Shown: one piece after another, positions 1-9,200 of the stretch
Numbering within the stretch: the first letter of the stretch is position 1
Layout of the letters: each line of letters begins with the position of its first letter
Source: CAVPRW01 sp046727435 [NCBI: bacterium]
GTDB taxonomy: Bacteria > Tectomicrobia > Entotheonellia > J063
Assembly: GCA_046727435.1 (NCBI GenBank)
Contig: JBKPCR010000188.1
Location: forward strand, 1-20,705
DNA length: 20,705 nucleotides
Direction: 5' to 3'
Position numbers and translations under genes: made by a program
Notes under the pieces: generated by a model
Told to the model about the DNA's origin: nothing
The model's input: the letters and a program-made list of their open reading frames with translations, nothing else
Database searches by the model: none

Positions 1-1257
1 GTCGGCGCCCAGCGGCAACGAGAGCAGGGCGGCAAACAGCGGCACCGCCTCCGCCAGCGGCAGGCCGTACTGCACCAAGAAGCCCTCCAGCTTGTGACGC
101 TTCTGCTCGGGGGACTCCTCGCGTTCGAAGCGCAACGCCACACGCTCCAGCAGGTCGATCAGCGGGAATAAGGCGGTATTCTGGTAAAAGGGTGAGCATT
201 GACACGGCGTCAGCCACGCCTGGGGCTCGGCGGCCACCTGTGCGGTCAGCACCTGCACCAGGCGCGATTTGCCGATGCCGGCTTCGCCGCTGAGCAGGAC
301 CACCTGCCCGAGGCCCTCCTTGACCTGCGCCCAGCGCTCCCGCAGCAGCCCAATTTCTTGCTCCCGGCCCACCAGGGGGGTCAGTCCGGTGCGGCCGGCT
401 GCTTCCAGGCGACTGCGGGCCGTACGCTCAGACCGCACCCGATAGACCTCGATGGGCTGGGCGATGCCTTTCAGGCGGTGTGGGCCGAGCGACTGGCAGG
501 TGAAGAAGCCACTGAGCAGCTGAAACGTCGAGCCACTGATCACCAGGGTATTGGGCGCCGCCATGCCTTGCAGGCGGGCGGCGACATTGGGCGTCTCGCC
601 GAGGGCTAACTGTTCGTGCTTCGCCCCGCCCCCGATCTCGCCCACGACCACCTGACCCGTATGGATCCCCAGACGCACGGCCAAGTGCACCCCGCGCTCC
701 TGCGCCAAGCGCATATTGAGCTGGCCCACCGCCTCTACCATCCCCAGCCCCGCCCGCACCGCCCGCGGGGCGTCATCTTCGTGCGCCTGGGGGTAGCCGA
801 AGTACACGAGCAAGCCATCGCCGAGATACTGGGCGATATGCCCCTCGTAGCGAGCGATCACTTTGGCGCAGGTGTCCTGATAGGCCCGCACCACCTCGCG
901 CCACTCTTCGGGGTCGAGCTGACTGGCCAGCACCGTCGAGTCCACCAGGTCACAGAACAGCACCGTGAGCTGGCGGCGCTCAGCCTCTGGGGCACGGGAC
1001 TCTGCTCTGCGTTGGGGCTGTTGCGCATCGACGATTTGAGGCGGCGATGGCTCCTGCAGCGCTCCTCCGTCTCCCGTCCATACGAGCATGGTGCCATCCT
1101 GATCCACGGCCAGTTGTTGGACCTCGATGAGCTCCGCCCTCAGATCGTCGAGATAGGCATCATCCAGGGCGAATTGGCGCTTCAACGCCCGATAGGACAC
1201 CCGCCCGCGCCCCCGCAGCAGCTCGATGACTTGGTCGACCACCGCAAAGAAGTCCAT
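1..1257 (-). CDS. Class III adenylate/guanylate cyclase - STAND (AAA_16) ATPase, 3' end beyond window
   Basis: The frame is open for 419 codons from ATG at 1257 to the window edge, so the protein is C-terminally incomplete here. Residues 1-60 form a small helical, HTH-like N-domain. Residues 95-275 are a class III cyclase homology domain, expected to make cAMP or cGMP from ATP or GTP. Its two metal-binding Asp are present (D103 in FCDLVDST, D147 in YLGDGLL), as are the transition-state Asn/Arg (N224 and R228 in PNVAARL). An AAA_16/STAND ATPase begins near 292, with Walker A GEAGIGKSR at 324-332. Paralogues normally continue with Walker B and TPRs, which would lie outside. The start is fixed by a TGATG overlap with the stop of the upstream cyclase gene, so the two are probably translationally coupled. 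Of the three cyclases here, this one has the best-preserved catalytic centre. The nucleotide product and the signal are unknown. Confidence 0.9.
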   Translation of the reverse strand, partial: MDFFAVVDQVIELLRGRGRVSYRALKRQFALDDAYLDDLRAELIEVQQLAVDQDGTMLVWTGDGGALQEPSPPQIVDAQQPQRRAESRAPEAERRQLTVLFCDLVDSTVLASQLDPEEWREVVRAYQDTCAKVIARYEGHIAQYLGDGLLVYFGYPQAHEDDAPRAVRAGLGMVEAVGQLNMRLAQERGVHLAVRLGIHTGQVVVGEIGGGAKHEQLALGETPNVAARLQGMAAPNTLVISGSTFQLLSGFFTCQSLGPHRLKGIAQPIEVYRVRSERTARSRLEAAGRTGLTPLVGREQEIGLLRERWAQVKEGLGQVVLLSGEAGIGKSRLVQVLTAQVAAEPQAWLTPCQCSPFYQNTALFPLIDLLERVALRFEREESPEQKRHKLEGFLVQYGLPLAEAVPLFAALLSLPLGAD

Positions 1258-4200
1258 CACCGCCCCTCCACCCGTGCCAATGCCGCCTCCGCCTGGGACA
1301 GCCAGAAGGTCATGTCCATGGCATGGTACAGCTTGATGGCGGCGGACAACTCTGCGCGGGCGTCTTCGCACCGGTCGAGCTTCGCATAGAGCGTGCCGAG
1401 GCCGCGGTGGCCGTGGGCCTGGAGCGGGCGCATGCCGAGGTCGTCGGCCAGAGCGAGGGCCTGGCGGTAGTAATCTCCGGCCTGATCGCTCGCCGGAGGC
1501 TCACGCCGCGCCGCAATGTCGCCAAGGAGGCGCAGGGCATAGGCCTCGTGGCCATGTTCCTGGCGCTCACGGACGAGTGCCAGCGCCCGCTCGGCGAGCG
1601 CCTGCGCCTCCTCCAGGTGACCGGCGTGCAGATGCGACTCGCCCAGGGTGGAGAGCAGAAGCGCCTGGCCACTCATTCTGCCGCCTGAGGCGGTCTGCTC
1701 CAGGACCCGTTCGAGCAGCCGCACGGCCTCGTCGGCACGCCCGCACAGCCCATACGCGGCACCTAAGGCCGCAGCCACCAGAGAGACATGGAACGGCAGA
1801 TCCGCTTCCTCACATAGGCTCATAGCACGTTCAAGCACAGGCAACGCCTGGTACAGGTTCCCCTGACGGAGGTATGGCAGGCCGACACTGCGATAGGCCT
1901 CCACAAGGCTGACGGGATGCTTGACTGCCTCGGCAATGTGGAGGCCCTCCTCCCCGACGGCAATCCCCTCGGCAAACGCTCCCACCTCAGCAAGGGAAAG
2001 GGACAAATAGGTCCGACACCGCACGGCTGGAAGGACGGGCTCACCAAAGCGCTCGTAGCGCTGCTCGCCCTCCAGCAAGGCCATGGCTCGCCGGTTGGCG
2101 TCCATGGCCTGACGATAGTCCCCTTGGAGGAAGCACACCAGACCCAGGAAGTTGTTCGCCTCGATGGGCGTGTAGGTATCCCCGCTGGCGGCGGCCAGGG
2201 CGAGGGCACGCTGACTGGACGCCATGGCGCTGTCATACTGGCGAGCCACAAGGAAGGATCGCGCCATACAGAGGGAGACACGTCCCAACCGGCGCGGATC
2301 GTCCAGGGCTTCCGCCAGCGCTTCGGCGGCACGGAGGTCTTGCAGGATGCGCTCATGCTGCCCGAGGACACTGCGTGCACCACACAGGTCCAACCGCAGA
2401 TCGACGGCCTGCTCATGCAGTGTGCGGTGCTCCGGCAAATGCTCCAGGGCTGCCAGGGCCTGTTCGTAACACCCCACGGCTTCACGGGCCGCCGAGCGCT
2501 CCATGGCCTTCGCCCCCGCCTGTCGGCAATACCGGAGGGCCTTGTCCCACACCTCCCCGCGCACGGCATGAGCGGCCAGGCGTTCAACCTGGTCCACCAG
2601 GCGGTCGCCAGCAAGCGCTTCCAGGGCCTCGACGATTTGCGTATGCAATGCCCGCCGCCGCTCCTGGAGCAGACTGCCATAGGCGACCTCGTGGGTCAGG
2701 GCGTGCTTGAAGGTGTAGGCGTGCTCCGGGAAGAGACGGGTCTCGTACAGGAACTCGGCCGCCTGGAGGTGGGCCAGGCCACGGTGTAGGGCCGCCTCGG
2801 ACAGCTCGGCAATGGCCTGCAGCAGGGGCAAGGGGACCTCCATACCAATGACCGCGGCCGTTTGCAGCAGGCGCTTCTCCTCCGGTGGTAGGCGGTCGAT
2901 ACGCGCCGCCAGCACCGCCTGTACCGTTGCCGGCACCTGAATGCTCGGCACGGCCTGCGCCAGGCGATAGGCTCCTGACGTGCCGACCAGCACCCCGGTC
3001 TCTAGTAGGGTCCGCACGCTCTCCTCCAGGAAGAAGGGATTGCCCTCCGTCCGCGCAATTAAAAGCTGCTTGAGCGGCGCCAGAGGGGGGTCGTCTCCCA
3101 GGAGGGCGTCCAGGAGTTCGTTGGCGCTCACCGGCGCCAGCGGGTCGAGCCGCAGTTGCGTGTAGTACGTCTTGCTGCCCCAGCCATGCTGGTACTCCGG
3201 CCGGTAGTTCACCAGCAGCAGCACGCGGGCCGTGGGCAGGCTCTCCACCAGGCTGTCCAGGAGCGCCTGCGTCTCGGCATCAATCCAGTGCAGGTCCTCA
3301 AAGACCAGGAGCAGCGGTTGCACCTGACTTTCGCGGAGCAGCACCCGCTTCAGGCCGTCGAGCGTGTGCCGGCGCCGCTGCGGCGGGTCAAGCGTCAGAA
3401 ACGGGCTATCCTCCGGCAGCGCGTCCAGGAGCGCCAGCAGGGCGGGTATCGTCTCCTGGAGGGCGGTGTCGAGCGTGAGCACCTGCCCCGTCACTCTGGC
3501 CCGGATGGTGCGGGTGTCGTCGCGGTCCTCCACCTGGACATAGCGCTTCAGGAGGTCGAGCACCGGGAAGTAGGGCGTGGCCTTGCCGTAGGACACGGAG
3601 CGGCTCTCCAGGATCAGCCATCCCTGGGTGCGATGGGAGTGCGTAAATTCCCAGAACAGGCGGGACTTGCCCACCCCGGGCTCGCCGATGACCGCGACCA
3701 CCTGACCATGACCGGCGCCGGCGCGCTCGAGGATCCATCGGAGTTGGTCCAGCTCGGTGTCCCGCCCCACAAAGCGGGTGAGCCCCCGAGCGGCGGACAC
3801 CTGCAGACGCGTGCGTGCCTGGCCAGCCCGCACCAGCTCATAAATCTCGAGAGGGTCGGGCACTCCCTTCACCGGCACCGGCCCCAACGGCGTCACCTCA
3901 ACATAGCCTTCAGACAGGCGCAGGACCCCGGCGGTGATCAGGATCGAGCCCGGCATCGCCATCTGTTCCATGCGCGCCGCCAGGTGCGTGGTTTGCCCCA
4001 CCGCTGTGTAGTCCATGTGCAGGTCGCTGCCGATCGAGCGCACCACCACCTCGCCGCTATTGAGCCCGACCCGGATGTCGATGGGCACGCCTTTGCTCCG
4101 CTGCACCTCGGCGGCATACTGCTTCACCACGCCCTGCATGGCGAGCGCCGCGTAGCAGGCCCGCACGGCGTGGTCCTCATGCGCGATCGGCGCCCCAAAC

Positions 4201-4625
4201 AAGGCCATGATGCCGTCACCCATGAACTGGTTCACGGTCCCCTCGTAGCGATGCACCGCCGCCATCATGCGCTCCAACACCGGGTCAAGGAGGGCTCGGG
4301 CTTCCTCAGGATCGCGGTCGGCCAACAACTCCATCGAGCCCTTCAGGTCGGCGAACAGTACCGTGACCTGCTTGCGCTCGCCTTCCAGGGCGACCTTGGA
4401 GGTGAGGATCTTCTCGGCCAAATGGCTAGGGGTATAGCTGAGGGGGGCCTGGGGTCGAGGGCCTGGCGGCTGTTCCCTAAGCGGAGTGGCGCATTGCCCG
4501 CAAAAGGCAAATCCCGACGGATTGTCAAAGCCGCATTGCGGGCAATGCCGGCCGAGTAGGCTGGCGCACTGTCCGCAAAACTTCATGCCTTCCGGATTCT
4601 TAAAGCCACAGCTCGGGCAGCGCAT
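1257..4625 (-). CDS. Double zinc-ribbon class III cyclase - STAND ATPase - TPR signalling protein
   Basis: This is a 1122-aa cytoplasmic signalling protein. Two zinc ribbons occupy residues 3-45 (Cys 3, 6, 17, 20 and 28, 31, 42, 45, in CPSCGF...FCGQC repeats). A cyclase homology domain follows at about 85-265, with metal Asp D93 (FADLKGS) and D137 (FMGDGIM) and transition-state Arg R218; the usual Asn is His214. An AAA_16/STAND ATPase has Walker A GEPGVGKSR from 314 and Walker B LLLVFEDLHW at 438-447. The rest is helical TPR-like repeat. I prefer ATG 4625 over the in-frame ATG at 4685 because GGAGG lies 8 nt upstream and the zinc ribbon then starts at residue 3. Its stop overlaps the start of the next cyclase gene (TGATG). 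In this family the ATPase/TPR part is thought to gate cyclase output. The ligand is unknown, and activity is likely but may be altered by the Asn-to-His change. Confidence 0.9.
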   Translation of the reverse strand: MRCPSCGFKNPEGMKFCGQCASLLGRHCPQCGFDNPSGFAFCGQCATPLREQPPGPRPQAPLSYTPSHLAEKILTSKVALEGERKQVTVLFADLKGSMELLADRDPEEARALLDPVLERMMAAVHRYEGTVNQFMGDGIMALFGAPIAHEDHAVRACYAALAMQGVVKQYAAEVQRSKGVPIDIRVGLNSGEVVVRSIGSDLHMDYTAVGQTTHLAARMEQMAMPGSILITAGVLRLSEGYVEVTPLGPVPVKGVPDPLEIYELVRAGQARTRLQVSAARGLTRFVGRDTELDQLRWILERAGAGHGQVVAVIGEPGVGKSRLFWEFTHSHRTQGWLILESRSVSYGKATPYFPVLDLLKRYVQVEDRDDTRTIRARVTGQVLTLDTALQETIPALLALLDALPEDSPFLTLDPPQRRRHTLDGLKRVLLRESQVQPLLLVFEDLHWIDAETQALLDSLVESLPTARVLLLVNYRPEYQHGWGSKTYYTQLRLDPLAPVSANELLDALLGDDPPLAPLKQLLIARTEGNPFFLEESVRTLLETGVLVGTSGAYRLAQAVPSIQVPATVQAVLAARIDRLPPEEKRLLQTAAVIGMEVPLPLLQAIAELSEAALHRGLAHLQAAEFLYETRLFPEHAYTFKHALTHEVAYGSLLQERRRALHTQIVEALEALAGDRLVDQVERLAAHAVRGEVWDKALRYCRQAGAKAMERSAAREAVGCYEQALAALEHLPEHRTLHEQAVDLRLDLCGARSVLGQHERILQDLRAAEALAEALDDPRRLGRVSLCMARSFLVARQYDSAMASSQRALALAAASGDTYTPIEANNFLGLVCFLQGDYRQAMDANRRAMALLEGEQRYERFGEPVLPAVRCRTYLSLSLAEVGAFAEGIAVGEEGLHIAEAVKHPVSLVEAYRSVGLPYLRQGNLYQALPVLERAMSLCEEADLPFHVSLVAAALGAAYGLCGRADEAVRLLERVLEQTASGGRMSGQALLLSTLGESHLHAGHLEEAQALAERALALVRERQEHGHEAYALRLLGDIAARREPPASDQAGDYYRQALALADDLGMRPLQAHGHRGLGTLYAKLDRCEDARAELSAAIKLYHAMDMTFWLSQAEAALARVEGR

Positions 4626-4720
4626 GGGTGCGCCCTCCGGCACGGCCGTGCAAGCAGCTGAGGTGCGCGTGGGCAGGCGCCTCAACGCGCGCTACTAACA
4701 TAAGCGTTTGGGATGAGGTG

Positions 4721-4749
4721 TCAGTACTCCAGACCTCGCCTGGTGTCAA
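4721..4749 (-). promoter_or_regulatory. Weak sigma-70-like promoter candidate for the zinc-ribbon cyclase
   Basis: On the minus strand there is a perfect -35 hexamer TTGACA (4749-4744), a 17-nt spacer, and a poor -10, TACTGA (4726-4721). It lies about 96 nt upstream of ATG 4625. The -35 and spacer are good, the -10 is not, so this is only a candidate. Confidence 0.25.
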
Positions 4750-4878
4750 GTGAAAAGCACCACACGGTTGCAGCGGCTGGAGCGGAGGAGGGCTGCCCGA
4801 TGAGACGGAGTGACCGTCATGGTGGCGATGGATGGCTACTGGACTCAGGCCGCGCCCCTGAAGCTCAGCAGCCGTGCC

Positions 4879-5081
4879 GCTAAGGTTGCAAGAAGATTGA
4901 GATCTAGGACGCCCGCGAAATTATATGTATATGAGACTCTCCTCGAGTGGTTGGCGCAAGACCTCAAGGACATGGCGGCGGCACTCGGGCAATTCATCCA
5001 GGAAGCGCACGCCATGGTGGGCCAGCGACACTTCACCCGGCATCGGCACGTGGCCCCCGCCGATCAGCCCCGCATCCGAGA
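4879..5081. repeat. Left copy of a long direct repeat (comM-derived)
   Basis: Aligns without gaps to 20503-20705 (offset 15624). Over 4899-5081 I count about 14 mismatches in 183 positions, so roughly 92% identity by hand. The outermost 20 bp are more diverged. The repeat covers the 3' part of the comM fragment plus about 25-30 bp beyond the point where comM similarity stops. The true right limit is unknown because the other copy is cut by the window edge. Confidence 0.85.
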
Positions 5082-5274
5082 GGGTGTGGTGGGGCGCGCG
5101 AAACGGGCGGGTCGTGACCAACGCCGTACGGTCGCCGGTGCGGCCGGCGACGCGGTGGATGCGCGTGGTCTCAAGAGCCTCGGCGAGGGTCATCGCCGGC
5201 AGGATGGTGGTCAGTCGCCGGGCCAGCATCGACGTGCCCGCCCCTGGGGGACCAAGGAGGAGGACGTTATGGTC
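4907..5274 (-). pseudogene. comM: comM (YifB/Mg-chelatase-like AAA+ helicase) internal fragment, decayed
   Basis: The minus strand encodes about 120 residues matching the centre of ComM, a hexameric AAA+ helicase that helps branch migration in natural transformation. Recognisable blocks are [46 protein letters not shown] and FLDELPE followed by [11 protein letters not shown]. The N-terminal Lon-like domain and the whole C-terminal half are absent (ComM is usually about 500 aa). Walker A is ruined (GAGTS where GAGKT/S is expected), and DELPEF has become DELPEC. The frame stops at TAA right after the LRQPLEE block; the conserved ISRA motif is visible only in another frame (4921-4910). It is therefore a dead remnant lying between two cyclase-regulator genes, and a shorter relative lies at the right edge of the window. 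Confidence 0.8.
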
Positions 5275-5376
5275 AGAATGCCTGCATACCATTTCGCTTC
5301 ACCCGAGCCGCTACGGCTGCCGTGGGCCAAGACAGTTGACCCTCTCTGACGATGGGAGCCGCGATGATGGTCAAGG

Positions 5377-8300
5377 TTATGACAACTCCTCCAGCAACGC
5401 CTTGGCCTCCTGCAGGTCAGCCGTGTCAAAGCCCTCGGTGAACCAGCCGTAGACCTCTGCCAGGAGCTGGCGGGCTTGTGCGCGCTCGCCTTGGCGCTGC
5501 CACAGACGGCTTAAACTCATCGCCGCCCGTAGCTCCAAAGACTTCGCACGCTGGTGCCGGCTGATTTCGAGAGCCTGTCGAAAGCAGTTCTCGGCCTCGA
5601 TTTGTAGGGGCGACGCATGCGTCGTCCTCCCCCGCTCAGTCTCCGCTCCCACCGATGGTTCCACGACGTGCGTTCGCCTCGCAGCTCTCCCAATGGCCTG
5701 CTGCAGCAGCAACTCCCCTTTGAGCCGATACACCTCTGCTTCGTGATGACGCTCCTCATTCTTGTGTATCAACGTCAGGGCCTCGGCCAGCAAGCGCAAC
5801 CCGTCTTCGAGGTGTCCTTCTTTTCCATACACCTGGGCGAGCTCGGCAAGCACTTGTGGCACTCCCTGCTCTGTCCCAGCGATCTGCCAGGCGGCCAGCT
5901 CCTGGCGCAACTGCCCGATGCCTTCCTCCGTCGAGCCCTGCTCGGCCAAGGCCCACCCCCGTTGCCACATGCCCGAGCCCGTCTGATAGACTAACCCATG
6001 CTCGTGCGCGAGCGCCAGTGCTGCTTCTGCCCGCTCTTGGGCTAACGGCGCCTCGCGGCGGAGTTGATGGAGCCGGGCAGCAAATCTTAACGCATAAGCC
6101 AGGCTGTAGACATGAGACGACGCCTGAGCCAGGGTGAGGGCCTCGCCTATCCTGGTCAGGGCCTGATCCGGATATCCCAGCGTCCACAGCGTCAAAGCCC
6201 CATGGGAGAGGCAATTGACCGCGGGGTCAGCCCCATGGCTGAACGTCCGCACGCGGCAGGGCTGAGCATCATAAAGAACGGCACCTTGCTCCAAATGCAT
6301 GCGAGCTGAGACCAGCTCTCCCAATAGGAACAAGGTCGACCCCAGGATCCCATGCGCCACTTGGAGGAGCGTTCGGTCCTCCAGGCCCTGAGCAAGCACG
6401 AAGCACCGCTCCGCCAGCTCATGCGACGACCGGAGATTCCCCCGATTGACACGAAGCCTCCGCAGGCCCGACAGCACTGAGAAGAGTTGCCGATTGTCTC
6501 CCACTTGCTGGCAGAGCTCCTGCGCCCGGGTGTAGGCGTGTTCCACGTCGGGGGCGGCCTGGCTTTTCACCGTTAAGAGCGACGCTCCCAGGGCGAGCTG
6601 CAGCGTGAGTTCTTGCTGATGGCGTTCGGGCGTCTCCGGAAGGGTCTTGAGTACCTCCAGTCCCTTTGTGAGGTGACTAATCGCCTCCATGTTCGCTGAG
6701 CGCTCCATGGCGCGCTGCCCGGCCTGTTGCCAGTACGGAATAGCTTGTGCGTTCAGCCCCGCTTCGGTATAGTGATGCGCCAACAGCTCCGGGTGGGTCT
6801 CACAAGTTTCAGGAAACCGTGTCTCCAAGACCTCAGCAATCTGCCGGTGATATTGCCGCCGTGTGCTTCGCAGCAATGACTGATAGGCTGCTTCCTGGAT
6901 GAGCACATGCTTAAAGGTATACTGCGCCTGTGGTGGCAGTCCCCGCTGATAGAGCAGTTCGGCGTCCACGAGCTGCATCAGCCCCTGCTGCAGCATTGCC
7001 TCATCTACCGGCGCCACCGCCTGGAGTAATCCATAGGAAAACTCCCGCCCCAGGGTGGCACCCAGTTGGGCCACTTGTTTCGCTGGCCCTAACCGATCGA
7101 GTCGAGCCATCAGCGAATCGTGTAGGGTGGCAGGAATAGCGAGCGCGGGCAGAGGATCCATGAGCTCATACTGCCCGTCGCGCTCTTTGACGAACCCGGA
7201 CTCGAGCACCATCTTGGTCAACTCTTCGACAAACAGCGGCACGCCATCGGTGGTGGCCACTAGGTGATGGAGCATCTCGGCCGGCAGGGCTTTACTGTCC
7301 GTGAGCTGCTGCACCATGATCTCCACATGTGGGCGGCTCAAGCGCCGGAGGGTGATTTGGCTCAGGTGAGCGCGGGCGGCCCACGGCAGGGGAAACTCGG
7401 CACGACAGACCAGCAGCAGGAGCAGACGGGCAGTGGGCACCTGGTCGATAAGGAGCGTGAGCCACTCCACCGTCGAGGCGTCCGCCCAGTGGAGGTCTTC
7501 GACGACCACGCACACCGGTTGCTGCTCGGCCCCTGTGAGCAGCCATGCGAGCAACGCTTCAAACGTCTTCTGCCGCTGGGACTGGGGCGTGAGAGTGAGC
7601 GGGGGATAGCGCGCCGGCAGTGGCAGTGAGAGCAGCGCCGCCCACAAGGGCATCCCCTCCTTCAGGGGCACGCCAGACTGCTCGAGCAGGCCTTCCAGTT
7701 TGCGCAGCCGCTCGTCGGCCGACTCTCCCGGGCGGAACTGCAGGAGCCGCTGGAAGGATGTCACGACGGGATACAAGGCCGTGTGCTGGTAGTAGGGTGA
7801 ACAGTGATACTCGAGGCGGGTGTACGTTTCCCCAGTTAGGTGCTCGGTGAACACCTGTATCACGCGTGACTTGCCAATGCCAGCCTCCCCGCGCAGCACG
7901 ACGACCTGACCTCTCCCCTCGGTGGCATGGGCCCAGCACTCGTACAGGAGTCCGACCTCGTGCTCCCGCCCCACAAACGGAGTTAACCCTCGCCTGATTG
8001 CCACATCGAGTCGATGATGGGCGGTGCTTTCCTGGACGACCCAGTACACCGTCAGTGGCTCGGGGAGGTCTTCGAGCACATACGTGCCCAGGACCTCACA
8101 GATAACATACCCGTCGACTAAGTGCCACGTGGCCGGACTGATCACCACCGTGTCCAGCGCGGCCAGGCGTTGCAGCCCCGTGGCCATAGTGGGGGTCTCC
8201 CCCATCACGAGCGACGTACGCTGGTGGCCGCGTCCCATGGCGCCCACCAGCTCGACGCCCGTATGAATCCCCACCTGCACAGCCAGCCTCACGCCGTGGT

Positions 8301-9111
8301 CGTGTTGATGCCGCCTGTTGAGCGCTCCTATCCCTTCGATCATCCCTAATCCCGCAAGCACCGCGCGGCGCGCGTCGTCTTCGTGTGCCCTCGGATACCC
8401 AAAGTACACGAGCATCCGCTCGCCCTGGGACTGCGCCAGATGCCCGTCAAACCGCTGCATGACCTCGGTCCACATCGCGTGACAATCACGAACCACCTCC
8501 AGCCGTGCTTCGCGGTCGAGCGGCGCAGCCTGCTCAGGAATGCTCACCAGTTGACAGGCCAGCACCGTCAACGGGCGCCACTCGTCTTCGGGCGTCCCAC
8601 GCGTGGCAGCACTCGGCGCATCAGACGTAGTAACCTCGGACAGTGGGATCGGTAGAGGCACTGGCATCAAGGCGGACGGCGGTGCGGACGGGCCCAGGGG
8701 GGGAGGGGCCACGGCGTTGGCCTGGTCCAGGACTGGCGTGGCCTGCAGCCGCAGTGTGTCTGAGGTGGGAGCAGCCTGCAGGTCCGCGGCTCCGGGCGGG
8801 CGTGTGGTCACCGGCGTCACGAAGCGATAACCCCGGCGATGGACGGTCTGGATGTATCGCTGCACCTGGCCCGTGTCCGCAAGGGTTTTGCGGACCTGCG
8901 CCACGGCTTTGGCCAGCGAGGATAGGCCCACCAGCTGGCTGTCGGGCCACAAATGCTCCTCCAGCTCCTCTTTCGAGACGGTGCGTCCCGGATGCTGGAC
9001 GAGGTACGCCAACAAATTGAATCCCTGCGGCTCAAGCCGTACCAGTCTCCCGGCTTGACGCAGCTCATAGTGTTCGGCATCAAGCGTGTAGTCGTCAAAG
9101 CTGTAGAGCAT
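5377..9111 (-). CDS. PhoB/OmpR-type winged-helix regulator with pseudo-cyclase, STAND ATPase and TPR tail
   Basis: A 1244-aa AfsR/SARP-like regulator. Residues 1-98 are a trans_reg_C winged helix (ends IQTVHRRGYRFV); 99-175 are a Pro/Ala-rich linker. Residues 178-360 are a cyclase homology domain, still alignable to the intact neighbour (LVYFGYPRAHEDDARRAV) but without catalytic residues: the first metal Asp is Gln187, the second Glu231 (followed by Arg232), the transition-state Asn is Thr308 and the Arg is Gly312. The STAND ATPase keeps Walker A GEAGIGKSR (408-416) and Walker B VVVEDLHW (535-542). TPR-like helices fill the rest. ATG 9111 has GGGAG 7 nt upstream. By family logic, ATP-driven switching of the ATPase/TPR part would control DNA binding, while the cyclase domain is at most a nucleotide sensor or scaffold. 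A five-unit 11-bp operator-like array upstream suggests autoregulation. Target genes are unknown. Confidence 0.9.
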   Translation of the reverse strand: MLYSFDDYTLDAEHYELRQAGRLVRLEPQGFNLLAYLVQHPGRTVSKEELEEHLWPDSQLVGLSSLAKAVAQVRKTLADTGQVQRYIQTVHRRGYRFVTPVTTRPPGAADLQAAPTSDTLRLQATPVLDQANAVAPPPLGPSAPPSALMPVPLPIPLSEVTTSDAPSAATRGTPEDEWRPLTVLACQLVSIPEQAAPLDREARLEVVRDCHAMWTEVMQRFDGHLAQSQGERMLVYFGYPRAHEDDARRAVLAGLGMIEGIGALNRRHQHDHGVRLAVQVGIHTGVELVGAMGRGHQRTSLVMGETPTMATGLQRLAALDTVVISPATWHLVDGYVICEVLGTYVLEDLPEPLTVYWVVQESTAHHRLDVAIRRGLTPFVGREHEVGLLYECWAHATEGRGQVVVLRGEAGIGKSRVIQVFTEHLTGETYTRLEYHCSPYYQHTALYPVVTSFQRLLQFRPGESADERLRKLEGLLEQSGVPLKEGMPLWAALLSLPLPARYPPLTLTPQSQRQKTFEALLAWLLTGAEQQPVCVVVEDLHWADASTVEWLTLLIDQVPTARLLLLLVCRAEFPLPWAARAHLSQITLRRLSRPHVEIMVQQLTDSKALPAEMLHHLVATTDGVPLFVEELTKMVLESGFVKERDGQYELMDPLPALAIPATLHDSLMARLDRLGPAKQVAQLGATLGREFSYGLLQAVAPVDEAMLQQGLMQLVDAELLYQRGLPPQAQYTFKHVLIQEAAYQSLLRSTRRQYHRQIAEVLETRFPETCETHPELLAHHYTEAGLNAQAIPYWQQAGQRAMERSANMEAISHLTKGLEVLKTLPETPERHQQELTLQLALGASLLTVKSQAAPDVEHAYTRAQELCQQVGDNRQLFSVLSGLRRLRVNRGNLRSSHELAERCFVLAQGLEDRTLLQVAHGILGSTLFLLGELVSARMHLEQGAVLYDAQPCRVRTFSHGADPAVNCLSHGALTLWTLGYPDQALTRIGEALTLAQASSHVYSLAYALRFAARLHQLRREAPLAQERAEAALALAHEHGLVYQTGSGMWQRGWALAEQGSTEEGIGQLRQELAAWQIAGTEQGVPQVLAELAQVYGKEGHLEDGLRLLAEALTLIHKNEERHHEAEVYRLKGELLLQQAIGRAARRTHVVEPSVGAETERGRTTHASPLQIEAENCFRQALEISRHQRAKSLELRAAMSLSRLWQRQGERAQARQLLAEVYGWFTEGFDTADLQEAKALLEELS

Positions 9112-9200
9112 CGTTGCGCTCCCGGCGACGATGCCCTGGGAGGGTGCGCCCCAGAGCCTCCCGCGACTCGGATGCGGCGTCGCGGCGATCTTTAGCAGTC

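Noticed and set aside
199-1389. Two plus-strand open frames (199-609 and 616-1389)
   Set aside because: They lie antisense to the partial cyclase, whose motifs (FCDLVDS, LGDG, GEAGIGKSR) are unmistakable; the plus-strand products are low-complexity His/Arg/Pro-rich shadows typical of GC-rich DNA.
3156-4559. 467-codon plus-strand open frame
   Set aside because: Antisense to the zinc-ribbon cyclase; no domain motif and a skewed composition. Length alone is not evidence at this GC content.
4625-4685. Longer N-terminus of the zinc-ribbon cyclase from ATG 4685
   Set aside because: The extra 20 residues have no domain role, while ATG 4625 has GGAGG at 8 nt and starts immediately before the first zinc-ribbon Cys.
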